A DNA stretch of 54,788 nt from a virus (IMGVR_UViG_3300037493_002677:1-54788); one strand, 5' to 3'. Counted from the first letter of the stretch, positions 32,144 through 39,731 are shown. Made by a program: numbers and translations. The notes: generated from the letters alone by a model not told the origin.

Positions 32144-32829
32144 GCACACCAAAACCCAAGATAACAGCCTGGTCATTCAGCCGCTGGAACGAGTACGAAA
32201 GCTGCCCACAGCGCACTCACTTCAAGGTCAACATGAAGATGAAGGAGCCGACCGGACCGGCCTTGGTGCGTGGCACTGAGCTGCACAAGCAGTGCGAGGA
32301 CTACCTGAAGAAGGGTGGGCGCATTCCCAAGGAACTCAAGCTGATCGGTGATGTGCTCAAGGACTACAAGAAGCGCGGGGCTATTGCAGAAGCCGAGTTC
32401 ACCTTTACCAAGGACTGGAAACCAACCTCTTGGTTTGGCTCAGACGCCTGGTGCCGGGTTAAGGCTGACGTGACCATCCCGCCGATCGCAGACAGCGACG
32501 AGCCCATTGTTGAAGTGCACGACTTCAAGAGCGGTAAGCTCAAGGACCAATATTCGGAGTACGGCCTGCAGTTAGACCTGTACGCCTTGGCTGGCCTGAT
32601 GGCTTATCCCACCGCCAAGCGTGCAAAGACGTCCATGGTATTCATCGATCACGGTAAGGTGGTGCCTGTGGAGACGGAGCACACGCAGAAGGACGTCAAG
32701 ACACTGACCAAAGCCTGGGAGCTGAGGGTCAAGCGCATGCTTAACGATACACAGTTCAAGCCAACGCCTGGTGATGGCTGCCGCTGGTGTACATTCAGCA
32801 AGGCCCGTGGCGGGATGTGTGCATTCTAA
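32140..32829 (+). CDS. PD-(D/E)XK nuclease (RecB/Cas4-like)
   Basis: A 229-residue nuclease. SFSRWNEYESCP at the start, RGTELHK (His49), the core Asp110...EVHDFKSGK (Asp128, Lys130) and QLDLYAL (Gln144) are the PDDEXK_1 order. Cys22 and Cys216, Cys219-like and Cys227 (CRWCTFSKARGGMC) could hold an iron-sulfur or zinc cluster as in Cas4/AddB. Overlaps the polymerase end (ATGA). Likely DNA recombination or host DNA breakdown. Confidence 0.8.
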   Translation: MSTPKPKITAWSFSRWNEYESCPQRTHFKVNMKMKEPTGPALVRGTELHKQCEDYLKKGGRIPKELKLIGDVLKDYKKRGAIAEAEFTFTKDWKPTSWFGSDAWCRVKADVTIPPIADSDEPIVEVHDFKSGKLKDQYSEYGLQLDLYALAGLMAYPTAKRAKTSMVFIDHGKVVPVETEHTQKDVKTLTKAWELRVKRMLNDTQFKPTPGDGCRWCTFSKARGGMCAF

Positions 32830-33158
32830 TGTTTAAACCCCCAAAAGCTAAGCCACCCCTCGAGGCTAAGGAGGAGGCGGATTTTGTCAAGGCGCTGAAG
32901 AACTGTGGCGTGGAGTTCAAGGTACGAAAGCTGAACGGATTAGGCTACCGCTCTTGGCCTGACCGCTTAGTGCTCGGCCCTGAGCGCTTCATGATCATGA
33001 TTGAATTGAAGCGCAAGGAAACCGGCAAACTGTCACAGGGCCAGAGTGACCTGTTTGACGAGCTTTTCGAAATCGGCCATCAAGTTTTTGTCTTTGATGA
33101 CGGAAAGGAAGCTGCGGCCTTTGTCATGCAGCGTTTTGAGGAGCATGTCTGTGGGTAA
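32829..33158 (+). CDS. VRR-NUC domain nuclease
   Basis: A 109-residue protein (start ATG 32829, TAATG with the nuclease). EADFVKALKNCGVEFKVRK, the SWPDRLV Asp and IELKRKETGKLSQGQ follow the VRR-NUC layout: an Asp, the ExK pair and a Gln-rich helix. Stand-alone VRR-NUC proteins in phages cut branched DNA. The last 14 nt overlap the HNH gene inserted before the helicase. Confidence 0.75.
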   Translation: MFKPPKAKPPLEAKEEADFVKALKNCGVEFKVRKLNGLGYRSWPDRLVLGPERFMIMIELKRKETGKLSQGQSDLFDELFEIGHQVFVFDDGKEAAAFVMQRFEEHVCG

Positions 33159-33651
33159 GTACGTCCTTTCTGCTGAGGCCAAGAAACGTAAAGCTGAGAC
33201 ATCAAAAGCTTGGAGAGCACGTAACTTGGAACATGCAAAAGCAATGTGCAATGCTTGGAAGGCTGCTAATCCATTAAAGAGCAAAGCAGCGGCGGCAAGA
33301 TGGTGCATCATGAACCCTGAAAAGGTTATACGCGCCAATGCTTCAAGAGACCCGGCAAAATCAAAAGTATTGGCTCAGAAATTTTATAGGAACAACCCAG
33401 GATATGCAGTTGCAGGTAGCAGGCTATACGCGCTAAAGAAAATACAAAGAACGCCTGCATGGGCGTCTAGAGCCGCCATTACGCAATTCTATAGAAAAGC
33501 GGCTGAGTTGACAAAAGCCACTGGCATTGTTCACCACGTTGATCATATTATTCCTTTACGTGGAAAGCTAGTATCTGGGTTGCATGTTGAAAACAATTTA
33601 CAAATTCTAGATGCTAAGTCCAATCTTACTAAAGGTAAGCGCTATGCCTGA
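33145..33651 (+). CDS. HNH homing endonuclease
   Basis: A 168-residue protein (start ATG 33145, MSVGKYVLSAEAKKRKAE). The N-terminal 90 residues are very basic with repeated RARN/AWKAANP blocks that look like DNA-contact repeats. The C-terminus has VHHVDHIIPL and GLHVENNLQIL, the HNH core (His-His-Asp-His and the trailing Asn). AT-rich compared with flanking genes. It overlaps the VRR-NUC end and the helicase start, so it slid in without breaking either. Confidence 0.8.
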   Translation: MSVGKYVLSAEAKKRKAETSKAWRARNLEHAKAMCNAWKAANPLKSKAAAARWCIMNPEKVIRANASRDPAKSKVLAQKFYRNNPGYAVAGSRLYALKKIQRTPAWASRAAITQFYRKAAELTKATGIVHHVDHIIPLRGKLVSGLHVENNLQILDAKSNLTKGKRYA

Positions 33652-35032
33652 GCCATGGAAGCCTTTAAAATTTCAAGAGCGGGGCGTACAGCATTTGGTT
33701 GAGCGTTCACATGCAGGGCTCTGTTTGAAACCCGGAATGCGCAAAACATCTATAACCTTGGCGGCGTTCAAGGTGCTGAAGAAAGTCAAAATGGTGGACA
33801 CTATGCTTGTCCTTGCGCCCCTTCGTGTGATTTACACCTCCTGGCCCCAAGAGGTGCGTAAGTGGGAGGAGTTCTCAGGGCTGTCCGTTGGCATCCTGCA
33901 TGGCAAGCATAAGGACAAAGTGCTGAGGGAGAAGCACGACGTTTACCTGGTGAACTACGAAGGCATCAAGTGGTTGCTAGAGCAGCTTGCTACCTTCAAG
34001 AAGTTCCCATTTGATATGCTGGTGGCCGACGAAAGTACTAAACTGAAGAATACCGCGTCTGCCCGTTTCAAGCTGATCAAACCGTGGCTGCGGTTCTTCA
34101 AGCGCCGCGTGATTCTGACCGGCTCCCCAATGGCTAACCGATTGCTAGATATTTTCGGGCAGGCCTACGTCATGGACAGCGGCGCAACGTTCGGGCCATA
34201 CATCACCAAGTTCAGGGAGGAGTTGTTCCTTCCGCTTGACGACTATGGTAACTGGGTACCTAAGCACGGCACCGAGGCGATTATACATGCCAGGCTCGCG
34301 CCTCGTGTATACTACGCCCACAGTGAAGACTGGCTCAACTTGCCACCACTAATTGAGAAGGACATTGAAATTGAGCTCCCACCTAAGGCCATGGCTGCTT
34401 ACAGGCAGATGGAGAATGCTCTCCGTCTGGATTTCGAAGCCGGGCGCGTAGTAGCCGCAAACACAGGCGTGGCTACTATGAAATGTAGGCAAATTGCTAA
34501 TGGCGGCTGTTATCTAGACGGTATGAACAAGACGTGGGAACATATTCATGAGGCCAAGGTGGAGGCAGTCGTTGATCTGGTGGAGGAGCTACAGGGCGCA
34601 CCAGCGCTGATTACCTATGAATTCCTGCACGACCTTGACCGCTTGAAAAAGGCGTTGGGAAAAGATACCCCACACATCGGTAAAGGTGGCGTAGCCCCAA
34701 ATCAAATGACCAAGCTCATAGCTGCTTGGAACCGAGGTGAGATTCCATACATTATCGTCAACGAGCAGTCAATGTCGCACGGAGTTGACGGGTTACAGGA
34801 AGCCGGGCGGGCAGTGATCTGGCACTCGCTCACGTACAACTTCGAGAACTACGATCAGCTGATCCGGCGTCTCAGGCGGTCAGGTCAACGTGAACGCGTG
34901 CTGGTGGCCCACATTATTGCCAAGGATACTATTGACTCCGTGCTGCTAGCTACATTGCGGCGCAAGGACAAGACACAAGGAAATTTGTTTAGCGCTTTGA
35001 AGGATTACTGGGTTACGAATGCTAATCGATAG
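33644..35032 (+). CDS. SNF2/DEAD-type helicase
   Basis: A 462-residue superfamily 2 helicase. The Walker A region reads PGMRKTSITL (Arg replaces the usual Gly before Lys-Thr), motif II is VADES, then GSPMANRLLDIFGQ, SHGVDGLQEAG (motif V) and QLIRRLRRSGQ (motif VI). Phage versions accompany VRR-NUC nucleases and are used in recombination or remodelling. Start ATG 33644. Confidence 0.85.
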   Translation: MPEPWKPLKFQERGVQHLVERSHAGLCLKPGMRKTSITLAAFKVLKKVKMVDTMLVLAPLRVIYTSWPQEVRKWEEFSGLSVGILHGKHKDKVLREKHDVYLVNYEGIKWLLEQLATFKKFPFDMLVADESTKLKNTASARFKLIKPWLRFFKRRVILTGSPMANRLLDIFGQAYVMDSGATFGPYITKFREELFLPLDDYGNWVPKHGTEAIIHARLAPRVYYAHSEDWLNLPPLIEKDIEIELPPKAMAAYRQMENALRLDFEAGRVVAANTGVATMKCRQIANGGCYLDGMNKTWEHIHEAKVEAVVDLVEELQGAPALITYEFLHDLDRLKKALGKDTPHIGKGGVAPNQMTKLIAAWNRGEIPYIIVNEQSMSHGVDGLQEAGRAVIWHSLTYNFENYDQLIRRLRRSGQRERVLVAHIIAKDTIDSVLLATLRRKDKTQGNLFSALKDYWVTNANR

Positions 35033-35040
35033 GATATAAT
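35012..35040 (+). promoter_or_regulatory. Middle promoter P4
   Basis: -35 GTTACG (35012-35017), 17-nt spacer, -10 TATAAT (35035-35040), at the end of the helicase gene. It drives the histone-like protein and the nucleotide-modification genes. Confidence 0.7.
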
Positions 35041-35073
35041 AACTATACTAACAAGTTCATAAGGACTTAGAAA

Positions 35074-35709
35074 ATGGAATATCCAGTTGTAGTCGTTACT
35101 AAGAAGGGCCGTGGGATGCTACTAGTATCTGAGACCCAGGCCATACATGTGGCTGAGGAAGACGGTCTCATTGAGTATACTGAAGACATCCCTAAGGATC
35201 TGAGGTATACAGATTTTCCAGTCAGTGTCTATGCCAATCACTTGGCGGCAGGCACTTGTCACCACCCATATGAGACAGCCGTAGTACGCGGATTGCAAAC
35301 CTGCTACGAAAACTTCCTCATGCCGGTATACTGCTCGAAAGAGCAGTGCCAAAAACTTTTGAATTCGATGGCGCGCCCAGTCGCCGCGAGTGTATTTTTC
35401 CCTTTCTGGGCACCACCTAAACTTGAACAGGAGTCGGAAGACATGGCAACGAAGAAAGCATCCGCAGCAAAACCAGCAGCTACTAAGGCTGTAAAGAAGG
35501 CTGCGCCTGCCGCCAAAGCTACTAAGAAGGCTGCAGCACCGGCTGAAGGCGCCAAGAAGCGTGGCGTCGGCGCATTTTGTAAAGAACTAATCGTCAAGGG
35601 CAAGACCAACGACGAAATTCTGGAAGCGCTGGCCAAGGAATTCCCTGATGCCAATACCTCCAAGGGCAGCTTGGCGTTCTACCGCAACGCCGTCAAGGCC
35701 GGCAAGTAA
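35074..35709 (+). CDS. Two-part protein with histone H1-like linker
   Basis: A 211-residue protein. The first 120 residues form an unrecognised compact domain. Then comes a Lys/Ala/Pro repeat region (KKASAAKPAATKAVKKAAPA, KATKKAAAPAEG; about 126-160) of H1/HU-tail type, and a 45-residue helical end (GKTNDEILEALAKEFPD). Inside the gene, ATG 35443 (MATKKASAAK) has AGGAG 10 nt upstream, so a short 88-residue basic product may also be made. The end resembles that of 20776-21090. Possible DNA-compacting or silencing protein. Confidence 0.65.
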   Translation: MEYPVVVVTKKGRGMLLVSETQAIHVAEEDGLIEYTEDIPKDLRYTDFPVSVYANHLAAGTCHHPYETAVVRGLQTCYENFLMPVYCSKEQCQKLLNSMARPVAASVFFPFWAPPKLEQESEDMATKKASAAKPAATKAVKKAAPAAKATKKAAAPAEGAKKRGVGAFCKELIVKGKTNDEILEALAKEFPDANTSKGSLAFYRNAVKAGK

Positions 35710-35710
35710 C

Positions 35711-36040
35711 ATGGCTGACGTCGACCTGACAAACATCAACACGGTCGATCTGCTCCAGGAGCTCACCCGCAGGGGTGGGCATCTGGAGGCTTTGGCCGAG
35801 GCTGGTTTGCTTTGCGCCAAGAAGGCCGAGGACTACAATGCTGGTACCATATCGAGGGACAGCTACTTCCCCTTCGGCCTGCAGTCCTACGCACAGATGA
35901 TCCATACGAAGTCGCAGCGGCTCATCTCGCTTTGTGGCAAAGACAGCTCCGAGAATTTCGAGTCGGCCCGTGACACCTGCTTGGACTTGGTTAATTACGC
36001 AGGATTCTGTGCAGACTGGCTAAAGAGGACTAAAAAATGA
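35711..36040 (+). CDS. Nucleotide modification associated protein (DUF1599/Nmad1)
   Basis: A 109-residue helical protein from ATG 35711. LCAKKAEDYN (about residue 39), FGLQSYAQMIHTKSQRLISL and ARDTCLDLVNYAGFCADWL fit DUF1599, also called Nmad1. This family sits beside thymidylate-synthase-fold genes in phages with altered bases. Here the ThyA-fold gene follows with a 4-base overlap. Confidence 0.7.
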   Translation: MADVDLTNINTVDLLQELTRRGGHLEALAEAGLLCAKKAEDYNAGTISRDSYFPFGLQSYAQMIHTKSQRLISLCGKDSSENFESARDTCLDLVNYAGFCADWLKRTKK

Positions 36041-36861
36041 AAGCATGGCAACGACTGCTGGAGACGGTTTCAGAGCTTGGTGAAATTCGTGGCGACCGAA
36101 CCGGTGTTGGCACGCAAAGCATCTTCGGGCTCAGCGCTGAGTTCGTTAATACTCCAGGGTTGTTTCCAGCTGTAACTACCAAGCGCCTTGCGGTGAAGCA
36201 GTGCTTTGCCGAGATGGCGCTGTTCATCCAGGGCAAGCACACACTGGCTGACTTCCACGCACTCGGCTGTACCATTTGGGACGGCAATGGCACGGCACCA
36301 GGGTGGCAACCGTGGGCAGACGGCGACCTTGGTCGGATCTATGGGGTGCAGTGGCGAGATTGGCGTACCGGAATTTCCAGCAGTCAAACGGGCACAGACC
36401 AGCTCTACCTGTTTGTTGAGCGTTTGAAGAAGGACCCCAATTCACGGCGCCACATTATGACCACCTGGAATCCTGGAGAACTGGCGCATATGTGCCTCCC
36501 TCCTTGTCACATCATGCTGCAAGCTTACGTCTCAGGCCAGCACCTTGACTTCCTAGTCTATATGCGCTCAGTTGACCTCGTTCTTGGCCTTCCGTTTGAC
36601 GTGGCAGGCTATGCTCTGCTTCAGCATTTGGTCGCAAAGGAGGTCAATTTGAAGCCGCGGCGGCTGCTGTTCAACTTCGGCGACGCACACATCTACCGCA
36701 ACCATTCGAAGGCCGTGGCGACGATCCTAGCGCGTCTGCCGAAGGCTCCGCCACGCCTGCTGCTTGCACCGGAAGCAAGGCTTTTTGACTTCCACCCGGA
36801 CATGGCGACGCTGGAGGGCTACGACGCACACGAAGCAGTCAAGGCGGAGCTGAATGTATGA
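36037..36861 (+). CDS. ThyA-fold enzyme, predicted dCMP (hydroxy)methylase
   Basis: A 274-residue thymidylate-synthase-fold protein. Catalytic Cys157 in LPPCH, Arg177-Ser178 with Asp180 in MRSVD, and His218/Tyr220 in DAHIYRNH are kept. The substrate-choosing Asn of ThyA (LPFN) is Asp188 here (LPFD). In T4 dCMP hydroxymethylase the matching residue is Asp, and Asn-to-Asp in thymidylate synthase shifts preference to dCMP. With Nmad1 before and dCMP deaminase after, 5-methyl- or 5-hydroxymethyl-dCMP is predicted. If the Asp is only variant, ordinary dTMP synthesis is the alternative. Confidence 0.75.
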   Translation: MKAWQRLLETVSELGEIRGDRTGVGTQSIFGLSAEFVNTPGLFPAVTTKRLAVKQCFAEMALFIQGKHTLADFHALGCTIWDGNGTAPGWQPWADGDLGRIYGVQWRDWRTGISSSQTGTDQLYLFVERLKKDPNSRRHIMTTWNPGELAHMCLPPCHIMLQAYVSGQHLDFLVYMRSVDLVLGLPFDVAGYALLQHLVAKEVNLKPRRLLFNFGDAHIYRNHSKAVATILARLPKAPPRLLLAPEARLFDFHPDMATLEGYDAHEAVKAELNV

Positions 36862-37292
36862 GACCGTGCAAGAACTTGTACTTTATGCGTCTCGCCGACC
36901 TGGCCAGTACCCGAGCGACATGCTTAAAACGCGCCGTGGGCTGCGTCTTGGTGGACCAAAGGGGCCACGTACTGAGCATGGGGTACAACGGGGTGTCGTC
37001 TGGAATGCCGCATTGCAACGAGGAAAACCCTTGTCACAATTGGGACCTTCCCCCTGGTCAAGATTCTTGTGAGGCCGTGCACGCGGAGCAGAATGCCCTC
37101 CTCCAATGCCGAGACCCTTGGAGCATAGACACCGCTTACGTCACACTTAGCCCCTGCAAGGCGTGCCTCAAGCTCTTGATGAACACCTCTTGCCAGCGCA
37201 TTGTATTTCGCGCTGAGCACTCGGATCCTTGGCCCAAAGCACAATGGGAAAAAATGGGTAGGATCTGGGTACACCTTGACGATGTTCTATGA
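36858..37292 (+). CDS. dCMP deaminase
   Basis: A 144-residue zinc deaminase: HAE (His75, Glu77) and PCKAC (Cys100, Cys103) bind the catalytic zinc; extra Cys and His in MPHCNEENPCHNWD fit the second zinc site of allosteric dCMP deaminases. It turns dCMP to dUMP, so it competes or balances with the neighbouring dCMP-acting enzyme. Overlaps it by ATGA. Confidence 0.85.
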   Translation: MRPCKNLYFMRLADLASTRATCLKRAVGCVLVDQRGHVLSMGYNGVSSGMPHCNEENPCHNWDLPPGQDSCEAVHAEQNALLQCRDPWSIDTAYVTLSPCKACLKLLMNTSCQRIVFRAEHSDPWPKAQWEKMGRIWVHLDDVL

Positions 37293-37489
37293 ATACTCGC
37301 TATAGCTTCGGATGGACAGACCACCGGGAAATTTTCGGAAGAGCAGCTCTAGGTGGCGGCAATAACGACGTTAATCTGAAATACACCGGAAAAGAATCCG
37401 TCGACAAAGGGTGGGCGTGCTCTTACTGCCGCAGCTTATTCACAGCCACTCGCACAACATCCTGTCCCAACTGCGGAGCACCGAAATGA
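37289..37489 (+). CDS. Small zinc-ribbon protein
   Basis: A 66-residue protein with CSYCRSL and CPNCGAPK at the end (two CxxC), ATGA-coupled to the deaminase. Could be a nucleic-acid or partner-binding ribbon. Confidence 0.55.
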   Translation: MNTRYSFGWTDHREIFGRAALGGGNNDVNLKYTGKESVDKGWACSYCRSLFTATRTTSCPNCGAPK

Positions 37490-37671
37490 ACAACCACTAC
37501 GAATCCGATAACCTGCAATGCGCCGCAAAATCAGAAAAGACCAAGAAACGCTGCGCCCTGATCGCCAGTCATAGCGACGGCGGCAAGGTGCTGTGTCTCC
37601 GCCATCACCAGATTGCGATAAGGAACCGCGCCAACTCAGTTCCATTGAAGAAATCATCTTCGACTCAGTGA
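37486..37671 (+). CDS. Small Cys-containing basic protein
   Basis: A 61-residue protein (start ATG 37486). CAAKSEKTKKRCALIASHS then CLRHHQIAIRNR suggests a zinc knuckle with two Cys and His. Similar C..K..kkRC..H elements occur in small phage proteins. Function unknown. Confidence 0.5.
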   Translation: MNNHYESDNLQCAAKSEKTKKRCALIASHSDGGKVLCLRHHQIAIRNRANSVPLKKSSSTQ

Positions 37672-37711
37672 CTGAGAGAACAAGGGAGTTTATCTTGAGA
37701 AGGATACCGAA

Positions 37712-37888
37712 ATGAAAGCCGACCGCGTTGTGTTCTACACCTGCCTCCTGATCGCTGGCTTCCTGCTCGGCCAGTGGTCTGTGCCTGAAGCGAAGCTTGG
37801 CGCATGTGTCGAGATGCCGAGCAAGATGAGATCCCTAAGTCAGGATCAGGGGGCGTGGATTAAGTACTACCGGAGCAAAGCGCAATGA
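37712..37888 (+). CDS. Small exported or membrane protein
   Basis: A 58-residue ORF. Residues 6-22 (VVFYTCLLIAGFLLGQW) are one hydrophobic helix; the rest (residues 26-58) is outside or periplasmic. It ends in the start of the next gene (ATGA). No family. Confidence 0.5.
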   Translation: MKADRVVFYTCLLIAGFLLGQWSVPEAKLGACVEMPSKMRSLSQDQGAWIKYYRSKAQ

Positions 37889-38058
37889 GCCAATTCCAAA
37901 TGACCAGCACCGAGTACGGACTGAGCGTCCATGTCCGTCTGGATGCAGAGGGTCACCTAAACCAAGCAGACCTACGTGATGCACTCAACCGTCTGCTGAA
38001 CTGCCTGTCGAACTGGGAAGGCGTTGATATTGAAATCAAGTCGGTGAGCCAGTCATGA
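37885..38058 (+). CDS. Small hypothetical protein
   Basis: A 57-residue ORF (MSQFQMTSTEYGLSVHVRLD), overlapped at both ends by ATGA. Acidic, helix-rich centre (LRDALNRLLNCLSNWEG). Confidence 0.45.
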   Translation: MSQFQMTSTEYGLSVHVRLDAEGHLNQADLRDALNRLLNCLSNWEGVDIEIKSVSQS

Positions 38059-38447
38059 ACTGGGACACCGCGCCACAAGAGTTGGACGCACTCCGGGCGC
38101 AGGTTGCGGCGCTGACGGAGGAGCGTGATCACTGGCAGCAAGCATACGAACGCTGCAACGAGGTGTGCAAAGCAACTGCGGAATGTTGGAACGCAGACCT
38201 AGCAGTGGCACAGGTAGAGAACGTACAGTTGAGGGATTTCGTAGAGACAGTGCGCGAACTTGCCACAATCGAAACGCCAACGGCGGTTATCCAAGCACTC
38301 AATTCTCTCGACCTGCATACTTACCACACCGCCGCACTGGATGCTCTGCTTGCACAGGAGCGGGAGGCGTGTGCTGTTGAGTGTGCGAAGTACGCATCGA
38401 ATACGTCACACCAAGACGTTGCCGCCGCTATCCGGGAGATGAAGTAA
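38055..38447 (+). CDS. Hypothetical coiled-coil protein
   Basis: A 130-residue protein starting MNWDTAPQELDALRAQVAAL, with heptad Leu/Ala/Val spacing to about residue 60 and two CxxC-like elements. This type of N-terminal coiled coil recurs in accessory phage proteins; no activity known. Confidence 0.55.
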   Translation: MNWDTAPQELDALRAQVAALTEERDHWQQAYERCNEVCKATAECWNADLAVAQVENVQLRDFVETVRELATIETPTAVIQALNSLDLHTYHTAALDALLAQEREACAVECAKYASNTSHQDVAAAIREMK

Positions 38448-38623
38448 TGAAACTGACACCGTGGTATCCGGCCAATATCAAGCCGGCGCGTGAGGGGTGG
38501 TACAAAGTACGTTGCTCTTACAAGAATGTCTGCGGCGGTATGCACTACTGGAACGGAAAGCGGTGGGAAGTTCCGCCGTGGGGTGAAACCTTTGCTGCAC
38601 CGTGGAGAGGAATACGGAAATGA
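38447..38623 (+). CDS. Small Trp-rich protein
   Basis: A 58-residue ORF (start ATG 38447 in TAATG). MKLTPWYPANIKPAREGWYK then WNGKRWEVPPWGET: a Trp-rich small beta fold seen in accessory phage proteins. Confidence 0.5.
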   Translation: MKLTPWYPANIKPAREGWYKVRCSYKNVCGGMHYWNGKRWEVPPWGETFAAPWRGIRK

Positions 38624-38709
38624 TCTCCGTGACCACTGCATTCCTTTTCATCCTCGCCGCAGTTGGGCTTGGACTTTTAGTTGGTTGGATAATTTGGGGG
38701 AGATGGTAA
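38620..38709 (+). CDS. 29-residue membrane peptide
   Basis: MISVTTAFLFILAAVGLG plus LLVGWIIWGRW: one transmembrane helix, coupled by ATGA to the gene before and by TAATG to the gene after. Confidence 0.45.
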   Translation: MISVTTAFLFILAAVGLGLLVGWIIWGRW

Positions 38710-38867
38710 TGAACCTAGCACGCGAAGCAGTACGAGCATGGCCGAGGCATCCACTCGCCACACGGCAGCAGACCAACGCACTCCGCAGGGGCTACATCAA
38801 AGCAAGGGTGTGGCTTGGAGACAAGTGGCTGCTGGCTGTGCCGGTGAAGCGTAAAGAAGAACACTGA
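38709..38867 (+). CDS. Small basic protein
   Basis: A 52-residue ORF (MNLAREAVRAWPRHP ... GYIKARVWLGDKWLL). Basic, with several Trp; no family recognised. Confidence 0.45.
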   Translation: MNLAREAVRAWPRHPLATRQQTNALRRGYIKARVWLGDKWLLAVPVKRKEEH

Positions 38868-38893
38868 TTTTTAACCACGAAAGGAAACATGAA

Positions 38894-39133
38894 ATGAGCA
38901 ACGATCCTTGGATTCACCGCAGCGACAACATGAAGTGCAAGACATGCATATGGTTTGTGCCGAAGGTGGCCGCAACGCACCCACTGCACGACAACGAGCA
39001 CAATGACACGAACACCTACGACCTTGGCCGCTGCCGTCGCCACTGCCCGACTATGGGCGGCTACCCTGTCGTGATGGTGAATGATTGGTGTGGCGACCAC
39101 CGGCTTGACGAGAACAAGTTTCGCGCTGGCTGA
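38894..39133 (+). CDS. Small Cys/His-rich phage protein
   Basis: A 79-residue protein with CKTCIWF, GRCRRHCPT, and VNDWCGDH: three pairs of Cys/His suggest a zinc-bound fold common among short phage ORFs. AAGGAAAC ribosome site upstream. Confidence 0.6.
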   Translation: MSNDPWIHRSDNMKCKTCIWFVPKVAATHPLHDNEHNDTNTYDLGRCRRHCPTMGGYPVVMVNDWCGDHRLDENKFRAG

Positions 39134-39135
39134 CC

Positions 39136-39209
39136 AAACCTTCCGCCCCTGCGTGTGACCCTTAACCAAGTTATGTGTCCAGTGAAGCGCGGGGGTGGGA
39201 GGTTTTATA
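39136..39209 (+). terminator. 18-bp stem-loop with trailing U-run
   Basis: Bases 39136-39153 (AAACCTTCCGCCCCTGCG) pair with 39188-39205 without a gap (18 bp, three wobbles) around a 34-nt loop that contains TAAC-caa-GTTA. TTTTATAT follows. It lies in a 98-bp gap among densely overlapped genes. Reads as a terminator, or as a stable small RNA. Confidence 0.55.
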
Positions 39210-39231
39210 TTGAATTATCTGGGAGATATAA

Positions 39232-39405
39232 ATGTGGACTTGCAGATGCGAGAACAGACGCGCAGAGGACTGTGAGTCTACGGTTCGTATTGCTGTGCTG
39301 AAGGAAGCACTGGCTCAGATGGTCAGTGTGTTCCAGACCAAAGCCGATTCGTACCCGACACACGGCGCTATTGCTGCTGCTGTCAAAGCATTGGAGGGGA
39401 AATGA
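39232..39405 (+). CDS. Small hypothetical protein
   Basis: A 57-residue ORF (MWTCRCENRRAEDC; helical AVLKEALAQMVSVF), ATGA overlap with the next gene, GGGAG upstream. Confidence 0.45.
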   Translation: MWTCRCENRRAEDCESTVRIAVLKEALAQMVSVFQTKADSYPTHGAIAAAVKALEGK

Positions 39406-39731
39406 CGGACGAAGAAGCAGTCCTTGCCGCGATAAACGAACTCATATCCCTGCGGCTTGAGGTGAAGACCTTGACGAAGGAGCGCAACGATCTACAAGAC
39501 AAGTGCAACAACTTCGCGGAGAAGTTTCATGCTGCTATCACCAAGGCTGAGAAGTATAGGCCGGTGGCATTCTCGACCATCGACATCTGTAACCTTGAGC
39601 GTATAGGTCAGCATGACCTTGCGGGATACCTGCGTAGGAATGACGGGAAAATATACTTTCTGGAAGAAGGACTGACAAACAGGTTGGACGATAATAGGTC
39701 GTTTACTGGAGCGTGGAGGTCAGAGAAATGA
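39402..39731 (+). CDS. Hypothetical coiled-coil protein
   Basis: A 109-residue protein. Residues 1-50 form a Leu/Glu/Lys coiled coil; the second half (TIDICNLERIGQHDLAGYL) is compact. No function known. Confidence 0.5.
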   Translation: MTDEEAVLAAINELISLRLEVKTLTKERNDLQDKCNNFAEKFHAAITKAEKYRPVAFSTIDICNLERIGQHDLAGYLRRNDGKIYFLEEGLTNRLDDNRSFTGAWRSEK

